Shown piece after piece: positions 40,892-49,823 of a DNA stretch of 64,000 nucleotides; within the stretch, counting starts at the first letter, position 1, and every line of letters starts with the position of its first letter. Made by a program: the position numbers and the translations under genes. The notes below the pieces were generated by a model. That model did no database searches and was not told the origin of the DNA. It saw nothing but the letters and a program-made list of their open reading frames with translations. The stretch comes from UBA10161 sp964581105 (GTDB taxonomy: Archaea; Micrarchaeota; Micrarchaeia; Anstonellales; Anstonellaceae): contig CAZOMB010000002.1 of the NCBI GenBank assembly GCA_964581105.1, positions 1-64,000 on the forward strand. The letters run 5' to 3'.

Positions 40892-41938
40892 ATGGCAAAA
40901 GCAAAAAAGTCTAGAGACAGGAAAACTTATTACAAAAAAGTGAGGGACAAGAACAAGAGCATACCTGATGCCCTCCTCACTGCTTTGATAAGGCAAAAAT
41001 ACCATATTGCAGGGGAGCATTCTGCTGCAAAGCTTTGCCTTTGGGCTGGAAAATCGCTTAAAGGGCAGGGAAAATGCTACAAAAACCAGTTTTATGGCAT
41101 TGAATCACACAGGTGCCTGCAATGCACTCCGGTTCTCCTTTTTTGCAACCATGCCTGCGTATTTTGCTGGAGAATGATGCCTGAAAAGAGCCTGAAGTTT
41201 GATGAGATTCCTAAAAAGGGCTTTTCCTGGGACAGGCCAGAAAAAGTTGTAAGCCTGCTTCTTGAGTCGCAGAAAAGAATTGTTTCTGGCTTTGGGGGGA
41301 ATAAAAAGGTGAGTAAAGAGCTTTTCAAAGAGGCTTTAAGGCCAAAACATGCTGCAATATCTTTGACTGGTGAGCCTGCAATGTATCCATATCTTGAGGG
41401 GCTTTTCAAGGAGTTTCATAAAAGGGGAATGACTACCTTCTTGGTAACAAACGGCACATTTCCTGAGAGGATGGAGAAATGGGAAACCCTGCCAACCCAG
41501 CTTTATGTTTCAATGGTTGCGCCAAATGAAAAGGTTTACAGAAAATCCATAAGACCATTATCTAATAATTTGTGGAAAAAGTACCTCAAAACACTGGCTT
41601 TGCTTCCAAAAATAGGGGAAAAGACAAGAACTGTTCTCAGAATGACACTTGCAAGAGAAGTAAATGATTTTGACTTGGATGGGTATGCTGAACAGATAAA
41701 AATTGCAAAGCCGCATTATGTTGAAGTAAAAAGCATGGCATTTGTAGGAGGGGCAAGGCTTCAGGAGCGCGGCTTGAGCACAAAAAGCATGCTTGAGATG
41801 GAAGAAGTTGGGGTTATTGCAAAAAAACTGGCACAGATGAGCGGCTATAGGGCAAGTGATGTGCATGCCCCTTCAAGAATCGTGCTCCTCTGCCGCGATG
41901 AAAAAGCTGAAAAAAACAGGATGATAAAATGGCAATAA
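40892..41938 (+). CDS. taw1: Taw1 radical SAM enzyme of wybutosine synthesis
   Basis: 348 aa. The radical SAM cluster motif is CNHACVFC, followed by 'SLTGEPAMYPYL' and 'VTNGTFPE', matching TYW1/Taw1. It converts m1G37 of tRNA-Phe to imidazolylguanosine (4-demethylwyosine) with pyruvate. An extra N-terminal Cys-containing segment (about 50-85) precedes the core, as in archaeal members. ATG 40892 is chosen over GTG 40886. It overlaps the HAD gene by 10 bp. Confidence 0.92.
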   Translation: MAKAKKSRDRKTYYKKVRDKNKSIPDALLTALIRQKYHIAGEHSAAKLCLWAGKSLKGQGKCYKNQFYGIESHRCLQCTPVLLFCNHACVFCWRMMPEKSLKFDEIPKKGFSWDRPEKVVSLLLESQKRIVSGFGGNKKVSKELFKEALRPKHAAISLTGEPAMYPYLEGLFKEFHKRGMTTFLVTNGTFPERMEKWETLPTQLYVSMVAPNEKVYRKSIRPLSNNLWKKYLKTLALLPKIGEKTRTVLRMTLAREVNDFDLDGYAEQIKIAKPHYVEVKSMAFVGGARLQERGLSTKSMLEMEEVGVIAKKLAQMSGYRASDVHAPSRIVLLCRDEKAEKNRMIKWQ

Positions 41939-42528
41939 AGGCAATAATTTTTGACATTGATGGAGTTTTGGCAGACTCAAGGGCAGCTGTTGTGCACAAC
42001 ACCAAGCAAGTGCTCAATGAGTATGGGTTTGTAGTAAAGGATGGTGAGGTTGAGAATATGTCATCTGCTCACAGTGCACAGAGCGTATTTGTGGGGCTTG
42101 TGCCAAAGCTGGGCATGGATGCAAGGCTGATGGAAAAAATACTCAAAAGGCTCTCAGAGCTGACTGCTGAGAACATAGATATGGTAAAGCCAACGCCAAT
42201 TGCGCAAAAAATACCTGAACTTTCCGCAAAGTATAAATTGGCGGTTGCAAGCAACAGAAAGGCAAGTGTGATAATGGTCCTTGAAAAGTTCAAAGTAACC
42301 GGGCATTTTGAGACAGTAATGTCAAGCAGGGATGCGCCTCCAAAGCCAAGCCCTAAAATGCTCAATCTTGCTCTTGGAAAGATGGGTATTTTGCCTTCTG
42401 AAGCTGTTTTTGTTGGGGACAATGAAGAGGACAGGCAGGCTGCAAGAGCTGCCAATGTGCGGTTTTTCCTGGCAAAGGGAACAGATGCTACCTCTTGCGA
42501 GCGGTTTTTCCAGGAATTCTTGTATTAG
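41929..42528 (+). CDS. HAD-family phosphatase
   Basis: 199 aa. Motif I DIDGV is at residues 9-13, motif III Lys is in 'PPKPSPKML' and motif IV is 'VFVGDNEEDRQAA'. This is the phosphoglycolate phosphatase-like branch with a helical cap. Substrate is unknown. Its coding sequence begins inside taw1, suggesting coupling, though with no clear pathway link. Confidence 0.85.
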   Translation: MAIKAIIFDIDGVLADSRAAVVHNTKQVLNEYGFVVKDGEVENMSSAHSAQSVFVGLVPKLGMDARLMEKILKRLSELTAENIDMVKPTPIAQKIPELSAKYKLAVASNRKASVIMVLEKFKVTGHFETVMSSRDAPPKPSPKMLNLALGKMGILPSEAVFVGDNEEDRQAARAANVRFFLAKGTDATSCERFFQEFLY

Positions 42529-42920
42529 GAAATTTCAATTGTGCCTTCGATGTTTTCTATTGTAAATGAGCTTGAGGGCATGTCCTGCAGTATTGACAGC
42601 TGGCAGGGGATTTTTTTGCTTGAGGAAAAGCCCTTTGCTTCAAAGTAAAGGGTGTTTTCTTGGGCAGAAATTTGTGCAGGAGTTCCTTTTATTTCAATTG
42701 TGCGGACATTGCCATTGCCAAGCGTGCAGGCCTGCTCAAGCTTTGAGGAGAATTCATCAAAAGAGCTTTGGGAGATTGTTCTGCTTATTTTCTGTTGTGC
42801 TTGCGTGCCTATTTTTGAAGCTGCAGTATATGCTATGCCAAGGAGAATAAGGAAAATAAGGAAAACCATCAAAGTTTCAACTGAAACCTGGCCTGATGCC
42901 AATAAAGCACCTAATAGCAT
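42525..42920 (-). CDS. Pilin-like protein (class III leader)
   Basis: 131 aa. 'ASGQVSVETLMVFL' is a class III leader with Gln, Glu and a hydrophobic helix. The C-terminal domain is small, beta-rich and holds two Cys. The gene overlaps the upstream pilin-like gene by 10 bp and the convergent HAD gene by 4 bp. Confidence 0.62.
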   Translation of the reverse strand: MLLGALLASGQVSVETLMVFLIFLILLGIAYTAASKIGTQAQQKISRTISQSSFDEFSSKLEQACTLGNGNVRTIEIKGTPAQISAQENTLYFEAKGFSSSKKIPCQLSILQDMPSSSFTIENIEGTIEIS

Positions 42921-43156
42921 TTCTTGGAGTATGTGTCACAGCTGCCTGATTCGCAGTCTGCGTCATTCACACAATAGTCCCCAGATTCGCCTTTTACCAT
43001 TGTATCCTCGCTTGCAGCAATGACCTGTTCTGTCTTTTGCTCAATGCTATCAGCTGCCTGTTTTCCGCTTTTGAGCATTACAGAGGCAACAAGAACTGCC
43101 AGGCCGAGGATGACAACCAGAATGATGAGCATCTCAGCAGAAAGCTGCGCTTTCAT
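42911..43156 (-). CDS. Small pilin-like protein with Cys-rich tail
   Basis: 81 aa. 'MKAQLSAEMLIILV' is a class III-type leader, followed by a membrane helix to about residue 27. The last 22 residues contain five Cys (CVNDADCESGSC and CY), a pattern seen in dickkopf-like or EB-type cysteine modules. It may be the tip or cap subunit of a filament formed with the following gene. Confidence 0.6.
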   Translation of the reverse strand: MKAQLSAEMLIILVVILGLAVLVASVMLKSGKQAADSIEQKTEQVIAASEDTMVKGESGDYCVNDADCESGSCDTYSKKCY

Positions 43157-43237
43157 TTTTCCACCCCTATGGAATTGGGGAGCAAGGAATTAAAAAATAG
43201 GTGGTTCTAAATGTAAAAAGCAGTTTAGGTGTTTTAA

Positions 43238-43726
43238 ATGAAAGTGGTTGTTCCAGTGTGGGCGCGCTTAAAACCAGACACACACTTGTTCAGAAGCAGA
43301 GCCTGCGAGGACTGTGTTCTTAGGATGCTGGAAAAGAACCTGCCCCCAGGCATGAACCAAAGGCTTGAGACAAAACTTATGAAAAGCGTTCTTTCAGTTG
43401 CCTCAAAGCTCTCTTATGCAGACTCAGGTTATGACCACTACAAAAAAAGGATTGGCCTTCTTGAGTATTTTGTCTCAGGCTGTATAAAAAACAGGCATAA
43501 GGTTTTTGAGAAGACACTTTGGTTGCTTTCATATATTAGCAAAAAGGCCAATGGTGTTGAACTTATCAGAGAAGGTATGGAATGCGCAAGAAACATCAAG
43601 GTCCGCTATGAAGGGAATGAAATGCTGCACATGCTTGACAATTACCAAGAGCTTTCATGGCTTGTGAACAAGGCAGATGCCCGGCAAAAGCCTGTTTCCA
43701 AGAGCCCGCAGGATGAGGCTGATTGA
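43238..43726 (+). CDS. Orphan helical protein
   Basis: 162 aa, soluble, mostly helical, three Cys near residues 23-27 and 82-114. No known family was recognised. ATG 43238 lies behind a TTTTAA tract. It is possibly in one transcript with topA, 48 bp downstream. Confidence 0.5.
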   Translation: MKVVVPVWARLKPDTHLFRSRACEDCVLRMLEKNLPPGMNQRLETKLMKSVLSVASKLSYADSGYDHYKKRIGLLEYFVSGCIKNRHKVFEKTLWLLSYISKKANGVELIREGMECARNIKVRYEGNEMLHMLDNYQELSWLVNKADARQKPVSKSPQDEAD

Positions 43727-43774
43727 GAGGCCCTGCTGCAGGTTTAATAAACAGTTCATGAAAAAAGCGGATGT

Positions 43775-45859
43775 ATGAAGCTTGTTATATGCGAAAAGCC
43801 AAAAGTGGCTGAGAAAATAGCCAATGCGCTTGGCAGAGGCAAAGCCGCAAGAAAAAGCCTGTACGGGGTTGCCTATTATGAAGTTGAGAGGGACGGGCAA
43901 AAGCTTGTTGTTGTTTCTGCTGTTGGCCACCTATATACCCTGAGACAGGAAAAGGGAGGGCGAGAATATCCTGTTTTTGACATTAACTGGGCGCCAAGCC
44001 ATGAGGTTGAAAAAAAGTCAGACTACTCAAAAAAATACTTGGACACAATAAAAAAGCTGTGCCCAGGGGCTGATGAGTATATATGTGCCTGCGATTTTGA
44101 TGTTGAAGGGAGCCTGATTGGCTATAATGTGATACGGTTTGCATGCAATAGCAGCAAGGGAAGCAGGATGAAATTCTCCTCGCTTACAAAGGACGAGCTT
44201 GAGCATTCCTACCTTGAGAGGGGCGACTTTGACCTTGGCAATGCATTTGCTGGCGAGGCAAGGCACATGCTTGACTGGTTTTACGGGATTAACCTGTCAA
44301 GGGCGCTCATGTCATCAATAAGAAGCGCAGGCGCAAATAAGGTAATGAGCATTGGAAGGGTGCAAGGCCCAGCACTTGCAATTTTGGCAAAAAAGGAAAA
44401 GAAAATATCTGATTTTATTCCAAAGCCTTATTGGGAGCTCACCTGCATTGCAAAGCAAGTCCTGTTTGAAAATGCGCATGGAAGGTTCTCAAAAAGAAAC
44501 GGTGCACAAGAAGCGCTTGAGCATTCTGGAAGCCCTGGCGCTGTGCAAAAAGTGCAGAGAAGGGAATTTCTGCAGGCCCCAATGCCGCCTTTTGACTTAA
44601 CCAGCCTGCAAGTGGAGGCATACCGGGTTTTTGGGTTTGCGCCTGCTGCAACCCTTGCGCTTGCGCAGTCGCTTTACGAGTCTTCGCTTATTTCCTATCC
44701 AAGGACAAGCTCGCAAAAGCTGCCTGCAAAATTGAACTTGAAAAGAATAATTGAGCTTGTTTCAAAAAATCTGGCTTATGAAAAACCTGCAAAATGGCTT
44801 TTGGAGCAGGGAAGGACAACCCCTGTTGAAGGGAAAAAGCAGGACCCGGCTCACCCTGCAATCTATCCAACAGGCATTATGGCGCAACCCGGGGAGCAGG
44901 AAAAAAAGCTCTATGACCTTATTGTAAGGCGCTTCTTGTCCTGCTTTTCTGAAACTGCAAAAAGGGAAGCGCAAAAAGTGACGTTGCTTTGCGGAAAGGA
45001 GAATTATGTTGCCTCTGGCACAAGGACAACGAAAAAGGGATGGATTGAAATTTATGCGCCTTATGCAAAGTTTGAGGAAAAACCATTGCCCCAATTCTCA
45101 GAAGGCGAAACTGTTGACATAAAGGACTTTAAGATTTGGGAAAAGAAGACCCAGCCCCCAAAAAGGTATACCCCTGCCTCAATCATAACAGAGCTTGAAA
45201 AGCTTGGGCTGGGGACAAAAGCAACCCGGGCAAATGTCATTGAAACTCTTTTCAAGAGAGGCTATCTGGAGGGCAAGAGCATAAAAGTAACCCCATTCGG
45301 GATTGCTGTCTTTGACCTTCTTGCAAAGGCTGCGCCTGAAATACTTGATGAGGAACTTACAAGGGACATTGAAGGGGAGATGGAAAAAATACAGGATGGG
45401 GAAAATGAAAAAAAGGCAATTGAAAAGGGAAAGCAGGTCTTGGGCAGCATACTTGGCAAGTTTGAGGGCAAGGAAAAGGACATTGGCCTTGAGCTGCTGT
45501 CTGGGCTTAAGAGAAAAGAGCTTTCAGACAGCCTTCTTGGCAAGTGCCCAAAATGCAACGGCGACCTTCGTATCATTAAAGGGAGGAGCAAAAAGCAGTT
45601 TGTAGGCTGCTCTGGCTACCCAGAATGCACTGCAAGCTATCCGCTTCCCCAGAACGCAAAAATTGTTCCCCTTGGCAGGGCATGTGAAAAATGCAAAACA
45701 CCAGTAATAAGGGTTGTGAGAAAAGGGAAAAGGCCGTTTGAAATGTGCATTGAACCTGGTTGTGAAACAAAAAAAGATTGGGCAAAGCCCTATGCGAAAA
45801 AGCCAAGAAAAAAAGCAAAGCCTGCAAAAAAGACAGTGAAAAGGAGGAGAAAGAAATGA
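43775..45859 (+). CDS. topA: DNA topoisomerase I (type IA)
   Basis: 694 aa. TOPRIM acids lie in 'CACDFDVEGSLIGYNVI' (about 104-120) and the catalytic Tyr308 in 'SLISYPRTSSQKLP'. Two C-terminal zinc-ribbon units follow at about 591-680 (CPKCNG...CSGYPEC, and CEKCKTP...CIEPGC), then a Lys-rich tail. It relaxes negatively supercoiled DNA. ATG 43775 fits the family start. The stop overlaps the glycosyltransferase ATG (ATGA). Confidence 0.93.
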   Translation: MKLVICEKPKVAEKIANALGRGKAARKSLYGVAYYEVERDGQKLVVVSAVGHLYTLRQEKGGREYPVFDINWAPSHEVEKKSDYSKKYLDTIKKLCPGADEYICACDFDVEGSLIGYNVIRFACNSSKGSRMKFSSLTKDELEHSYLERGDFDLGNAFAGEARHMLDWFYGINLSRALMSSIRSAGANKVMSIGRVQGPALAILAKKEKKISDFIPKPYWELTCIAKQVLFENAHGRFSKRNGAQEALEHSGSPGAVQKVQRREFLQAPMPPFDLTSLQVEAYRVFGFAPAATLALAQSLYESSLISYPRTSSQKLPAKLNLKRIIELVSKNLAYEKPAKWLLEQGRTTPVEGKKQDPAHPAIYPTGIMAQPGEQEKKLYDLIVRRFLSCFSETAKREAQKVTLLCGKENYVASGTRTTKKGWIEIYAPYAKFEEKPLPQFSEGETVDIKDFKIWEKKTQPPKRYTPASIITELEKLGLGTKATRANVIETLFKRGYLEGKSIKVTPFGIAVFDLLAKAAPEILDEELTRDIEGEMEKIQDGENEKKAIEKGKQVLGSILGKFEGKEKDIGLELLSGLKRKELSDSLLGKCPKCNGDLRIIKGRSKKQFVGCSGYPECTASYPLPQNAKIVPLGRACEKCKTPVIRVVRKGKRPFEMCIEPGCETKKDWAKPYAKKPRKKAKPAKKTVKRRRKK

Positions 45860-46743
45860 AGCTTGCTATTTTCATACCTGCGCACAACGAGGAAAAAAGC
45901 ATTGCCTCTGTTGTGCTGCTCTCAAAAAAGCATGGCAAAGTGTTTGTCATTGATGATGGCTCTGGGGACAATACTGCAAAGCTTGCAAAAGAGGCAGGTG
46001 CAACTGTGATAGCGCACAGGAAAAGGAGAGGCTATGGGGCAGCAATAAGGACAGGGCTTTTGAGGGCAAAGAAAATGAATGCTGATGCTTTTGTTTTTAT
46101 TGACGGGGATTTTCAGCATGACCCCCTCCAAATTCCTCTTGTTGCAAAGCCAGTGGCAGATGGAAAGGCAGACTTGTGCATTGGCTCAAGGTTTTTGGGC
46201 TCTTTTGTGAAGCCGCCTGCTTACAGGAGAGAAGGAGTCATGGTCATCAACAAGCTGGCAGGAGTGCAGGCAGGGGAAAAAAATGTTGACTACCAGTGCG
46301 GCTTTAGGGCATTTTCAAAAAAGGCAGCAACGAAAATAAGGCCTGTTGATGACGGTTATGGGGCAGGTGCAGAAATTGTTGTGCGTGCGCAGCAGCAGGG
46401 CCTGAGGATTGCCCAGGTGCCTGTTTCTGTCAGGTATTATGAGGATGGTGGGGGCAGCGCAATTGCCAGAGGCGCAGGGCTTGCAGGGGACTTGCTGTGC
46501 AAGATTGCAAGGGCAAAGCCCTTGGTTTTCTTTTTAGGAGCAGGCTTTTTGCTGCTTGTCTCCTCTGTAATGCTCGGGCTTTTTGTTGTCAATACCTTTT
46601 ATGCGACAGGCGAGCTGCCAATTGGCTCTGCTTTTTTGACAGTTTTCACAGGGATTGCCGGCCTTGTGCTTGCCCTTATAGGGATAAACCTGTACACGCT
46701 TGGCGCATTGCTTGAAAGAAAACACAAGAGGGAGCACCCTTGA
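45856..46743 (+). CDS. Family 2 glycosyltransferase (dolichol-phosphate mannosyltransferase-like)
   Basis: 295 aa. 'IFIPAHNEEKSIASVV' starts the GT-A fold, 'DGDFQHDP' contains the DxD motif, and 'DYQCGFRAFSKKA' follows. Two hydrophobic helices at the C-terminus (about 225-280) anchor it in the membrane. It probably moves a sugar from a nucleotide donor to a dolichol-type lipid. It overlaps topA by 4 bp; AAGGAGG lies upstream. Confidence 0.85.
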   Translation: MKLAIFIPAHNEEKSIASVVLLSKKHGKVFVIDDGSGDNTAKLAKEAGATVIAHRKRRGYGAAIRTGLLRAKKMNADAFVFIDGDFQHDPLQIPLVAKPVADGKADLCIGSRFLGSFVKPPAYRREGVMVINKLAGVQAGEKNVDYQCGFRAFSKKAATKIRPVDDGYGAGAEIVVRAQQQGLRIAQVPVSVRYYEDGGGSAIARGAGLAGDLLCKIARAKPLVFFLGAGFLLLVSSVMLGLFVVNTFYATGELPIGSAFLTVFTGIAGLVLALIGINLYTLGALLERKHKREHP

Positions 46744-49058
46744 GAAAAAAGAGGAAAGGCATTTTTGAAAAAGGAAAGCATCTTCCAATTCTCATTGTTT
46801 TTGTGTGCTGCTTGTTTTTTGCATCGCAATTGGGGGTGCTTGAGCCTGATTTTAGGTTCCAGAAAACCAGCCAAAGGATTGCTGCACAGGATGAGTGCCT
46901 TTCTGGAGATATTTATGTTGATGCGTTTGCCTCCGGAAATTCTGTGATGCTCTATGTTCCGCATGCAGGAGAATCAGTCTCATCTGTGCTGCTTGAAGGG
47001 AAAGGAAAGGCAGGTTCAGTCACCCTGTCAACTGAAGAGCAGGGGATTTTCTTCTCAAAATTGCTTGTGAATGGGCAAACTGCCTGCTCCCCTTGCGACG
47101 TTGGCAGGCAATATGAAATTAGGGAAACAGGAGAACTTGAAATTGTGCTTGAAGCAGGGGAAATGGGGGGTTGGGAAGAAGAGGAAAAAGGATTTTCACT
47201 TTTTGAGCTTGCTTTTATTGACAAGAGCACAAGATTGCATGTGAACGCCCCTGTGCTGATTCTGGTTGGAGGAAACTGGAAAGCCGAAACAAATTACAAA
47301 ATTCCTTCAAGCTTTTATGGCATTGACGCACCGTTTCATATCCACAGGATACCTGCAATTGCAGGGTATTTGTCATCATTCAGGCTGCCATGGACAGATT
47401 ACCCTGTGCTTTCAGGGATTTTGCCTGCCCTTGCTTACATGGCATTTGATATCTCCCCGCAATATGCATACAAAGTTTATGAAATTGCACTGTTTTTTGT
47501 CCCAATTGTCCTGTTTTATCTGTTCTCAACAAAGCTGCCAAAATACAGGGGAGGGGCATTTCTTTTTGCTTCTTTGATTTATCTTTTCATGCCAAGCAGG
47601 GGATTTCCAGTGGGCGGGGGAGCAGACCTTTTTGTTTATGGCATGACTGCCCACACTCTTGCAACTTTTCTTTCACTCTTTTCATTTTATTTTGGCTATG
47701 GGGCAGTGGCTGAAAAAAAGAAACATGGCATCGCCCTTTCTGCACTGTTCTTTGCGCTTGCTTTTCTTTCAAACCAGAGGATTTTGCTTGTGCTTGTAGC
47801 AGGCCTTTGCGTGCTCGGGGCACTGGCAGCAGTGTTGGGCAGGCTAAAGCGATTTGCTGTTCTTGGCATTGCTTGCTCTGCCCTGGTTTTGTGGATTGTT
47901 GTGCCATACCTGCTTTCTGTTGATGCTGCTGCCTATTCTCCCCTTGGCGGGGCATCAATCAGCAGCATAGAGGAGGGACTTGTCAGCTTTTTGCAAATAG
48001 GCCATGCTTTGCTGCCCTTGCTGTTTTTTGCGGGCCTTATTGCGGCATACAAGCAGAAAAGCATGTTTGCAGCTGTGCTTGCAGGCTTTGGGGCAATTGT
48101 ATTTGTTTTTGCAACAAACCCTGCCCTTAATACTGCCTTTCCCTTTGTTGACGGGTTGCGCTTTTTGCCTTCCTTCTTTTTGCCAGCCTTCTTTTTGGCA
48201 GGCATTGGAACTTCCTACTTGTTCTGGAAGGTTATCAGAAAAGCAGAAAGAGTGAGAAGAAAACTCGGGCTTGACAAGGATACTTTTGCAGTGGCATTTG
48301 CTTTGGCCCTGCTTTTCCCCTTTGCAGGCCTTTTCTTTGGCATTATGGAAGCAACAGCCGGGCAGTACTCTTCAGAGCTGGGCTCTTTGGAGGTTGCTGC
48401 TGAATATGCTTCACTGCAAAAAGCATATGAAATTGTCGGGGAACAAAGGTCGCTTTTTGTTTGGAGGGGCATGGTTTCCCAATACCCGATACCGGACAAG
48501 GGAATTCAAAGGGCTGTTATCGGCTATTTTGACGGCACTGAAGGAATTTTGCAGGAGCTTGATGCCCTTAAGGCAAAATATGTTGTTCTTGGGAACGCGG
48601 GCTGGACCTTTGAAAAGGACAGCAAGGCAAAGTGGGAGGAATACTGCAAGCTGAAGAAGGGCGGGCGGTTTTCTGAAGAGCTTTATACCAGCGCAGGGGT
48701 TTTGTTTTCTGCCAAAGGCAAAGCAGGTTCTGAGGATATTAAAAGTGAAAATGCAGAAATAGTTTGGGAAGAGATTGGCTTTGACAGCGCAAGCCTTTCT
48801 GGAAATTGTTTTTCTAAAAAGTGCTCATTGCAAATATTTTCAAAAAACATCCCGACTTTTGCAGAATGCACTGGTGCTGCAGGCTGTTCTGTCTTGCATG
48901 ACGCAGAAAGAGGCATACATACTGTCAGGGGGGTGCCTGAGGGAGAATTTTCTATCCAGCTAAAGCCAAAGCCCCACCCAATCCAAATGCCGCTTGCTGT
49001 TTTGTGCGCAGCTGTGCTTGTGGCCTGTTTTTACTTTAGCCATGCAAGACGTGACTGA
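46740..49058 (+). CDS. Large multi-pass membrane protein, possible GT-C glycosyltransferase
   Basis: 772 aa, TTG start overlapping the preceding stop by 4 bp, with GAGGGAG upstream. One N-terminal helix is followed by a beta-rich external domain (about 50-160), then 'GIDAPFHIHRIPAIAGYLSS' and about ten hydrophobic helices to residue 540, then a second external domain and a last helix. This layout resembles the 6-pyruvoyl-tetrahydropterin-synthase-related membrane family and other GT-C enzymes. With the dolichol-type glycosyltransferase upstream it may act in envelope glycosylation. Confidence 0.6.
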   Translation: MRKKRKGIFEKGKHLPILIVFVCCLFFASQLGVLEPDFRFQKTSQRIAAQDECLSGDIYVDAFASGNSVMLYVPHAGESVSSVLLEGKGKAGSVTLSTEEQGIFFSKLLVNGQTACSPCDVGRQYEIRETGELEIVLEAGEMGGWEEEEKGFSLFELAFIDKSTRLHVNAPVLILVGGNWKAETNYKIPSSFYGIDAPFHIHRIPAIAGYLSSFRLPWTDYPVLSGILPALAYMAFDISPQYAYKVYEIALFFVPIVLFYLFSTKLPKYRGGAFLFASLIYLFMPSRGFPVGGGADLFVYGMTAHTLATFLSLFSFYFGYGAVAEKKKHGIALSALFFALAFLSNQRILLVLVAGLCVLGALAAVLGRLKRFAVLGIACSALVLWIVVPYLLSVDAAAYSPLGGASISSIEEGLVSFLQIGHALLPLLFFAGLIAAYKQKSMFAAVLAGFGAIVFVFATNPALNTAFPFVDGLRFLPSFFLPAFFLAGIGTSYLFWKVIRKAERVRRKLGLDKDTFAVAFALALLFPFAGLFFGIMEATAGQYSSELGSLEVAAEYASLQKAYEIVGEQRSLFVWRGMVSQYPIPDKGIQRAVIGYFDGTEGILQELDALKAKYVVLGNAGWTFEKDSKAKWEEYCKLKKGGRFSEELYTSAGVLFSAKGKAGSEDIKSENAEIVWEEIGFDSASLSGNCFSKKCSLQIFSKNIPTFAECTGAAGCSVLHDAERGIHTVRGVPEGEFSIQLKPKPHPIQMPLAVLCAAVLVACFYFSHARRD

Positions 49059-49819
49059 ATTATGCTGAAGGCGCCGCGATCCTGCGGCTTTTGCAATGCA
49101 TACCTGTATTTTTTCTTTTTCCCTATTCTAGCTATTGCGCCTGATTTTAGGAGCATTTCAAGCCCCTCTTCTGCCCTTGCAGAATTAAGCTTGTTTTCTT
49201 TTGAGAATGCTGCCACATCAAAAGAGCCCCTGTGGGAGGCCACCCAGCACAAGACCATTTCGCGCAATGACTGGTCTGAAACCGCCTCAAGCTTTTGTAT
49301 TCTCCGTGCCTGGGCTGAAACCTTGTTTTCAAGCTCTATTGCCAGAAGGGCAGACTGCTCTGATGCCTTTGACAGCCTTTTGCCCTTTTTTGCAAGCTCG
49401 GCAAACTCAAGCTGCAGGTCTGTATGTTTTTTTAAAAGAAGCTCATAGTCCATGCCTGCTATTTCTGATGACAGCTCAAGAGAAGGCAGCACAAGTTTTG
49501 CAATGTCTGATGAATCTGTCTGCATGCCCGGCAAAAGTGAAAGAGCCCTGAGCAAAAAAACATGCGCCTGCAAAGATCTGATTCTTTTTTCTGAGCCTTT
49601 TGGTGAATTATACCTGAGAAATATGCTTTTTTTGTGCATCTCAATTTCAAAGAACAGGTGTGGCTTTCCTGAAAAGTCAATGCTTTGGTTCTTTCTTATC
49701 AGAAGTTTGCCTTTTGTGACCGAAACTTTGTCAAACCCCAGCCCTGAAAGGGATGAAATGTCATGCGGGAATTTGCCCTTAAAGTGCGCTGCAATCCTGT
49801 GCTCTGCAATATTTTCCAC
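49031..49819 (-). CDS. Partner of the HerA/VirB4-like ATPase, winged-helix C-terminus
   Basis: 262 aa, not recognised as a known family. An N-terminal alpha/beta domain (1-100), a coiled-coil-like helix (about 120-180) and a C-terminal winged helix (about 190-245, 'RAEEGLEMLLKSGAIARIGKKKKYRYAL') can be seen. It is 4 bp downstream of the ATPase gene, so the two are expected to act together. The gene overlaps the convergent 46740-49058 gene by 28 bp. Confidence 0.6.
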   Translation of the reverse strand: MENIAEHRIAAHFKGKFPHDISSLSGLGFDKVSVTKGKLLIRKNQSIDFSGKPHLFFEIEMHKKSIFLRYNSPKGSEKRIRSLQAHVFLLRALSLLPGMQTDSSDIAKLVLPSLELSSEIAGMDYELLLKKHTDLQLEFAELAKKGKRLSKASEQSALLAIELENKVSAQARRIQKLEAVSDQSLREMVLCWVASHRGSFDVAAFSKENKLNSARAEEGLEMLLKSGAIARIGKKKKYRYALQKPQDRGAFSIIQSRLAWLK

Positions 49820-49823
49820 AACA

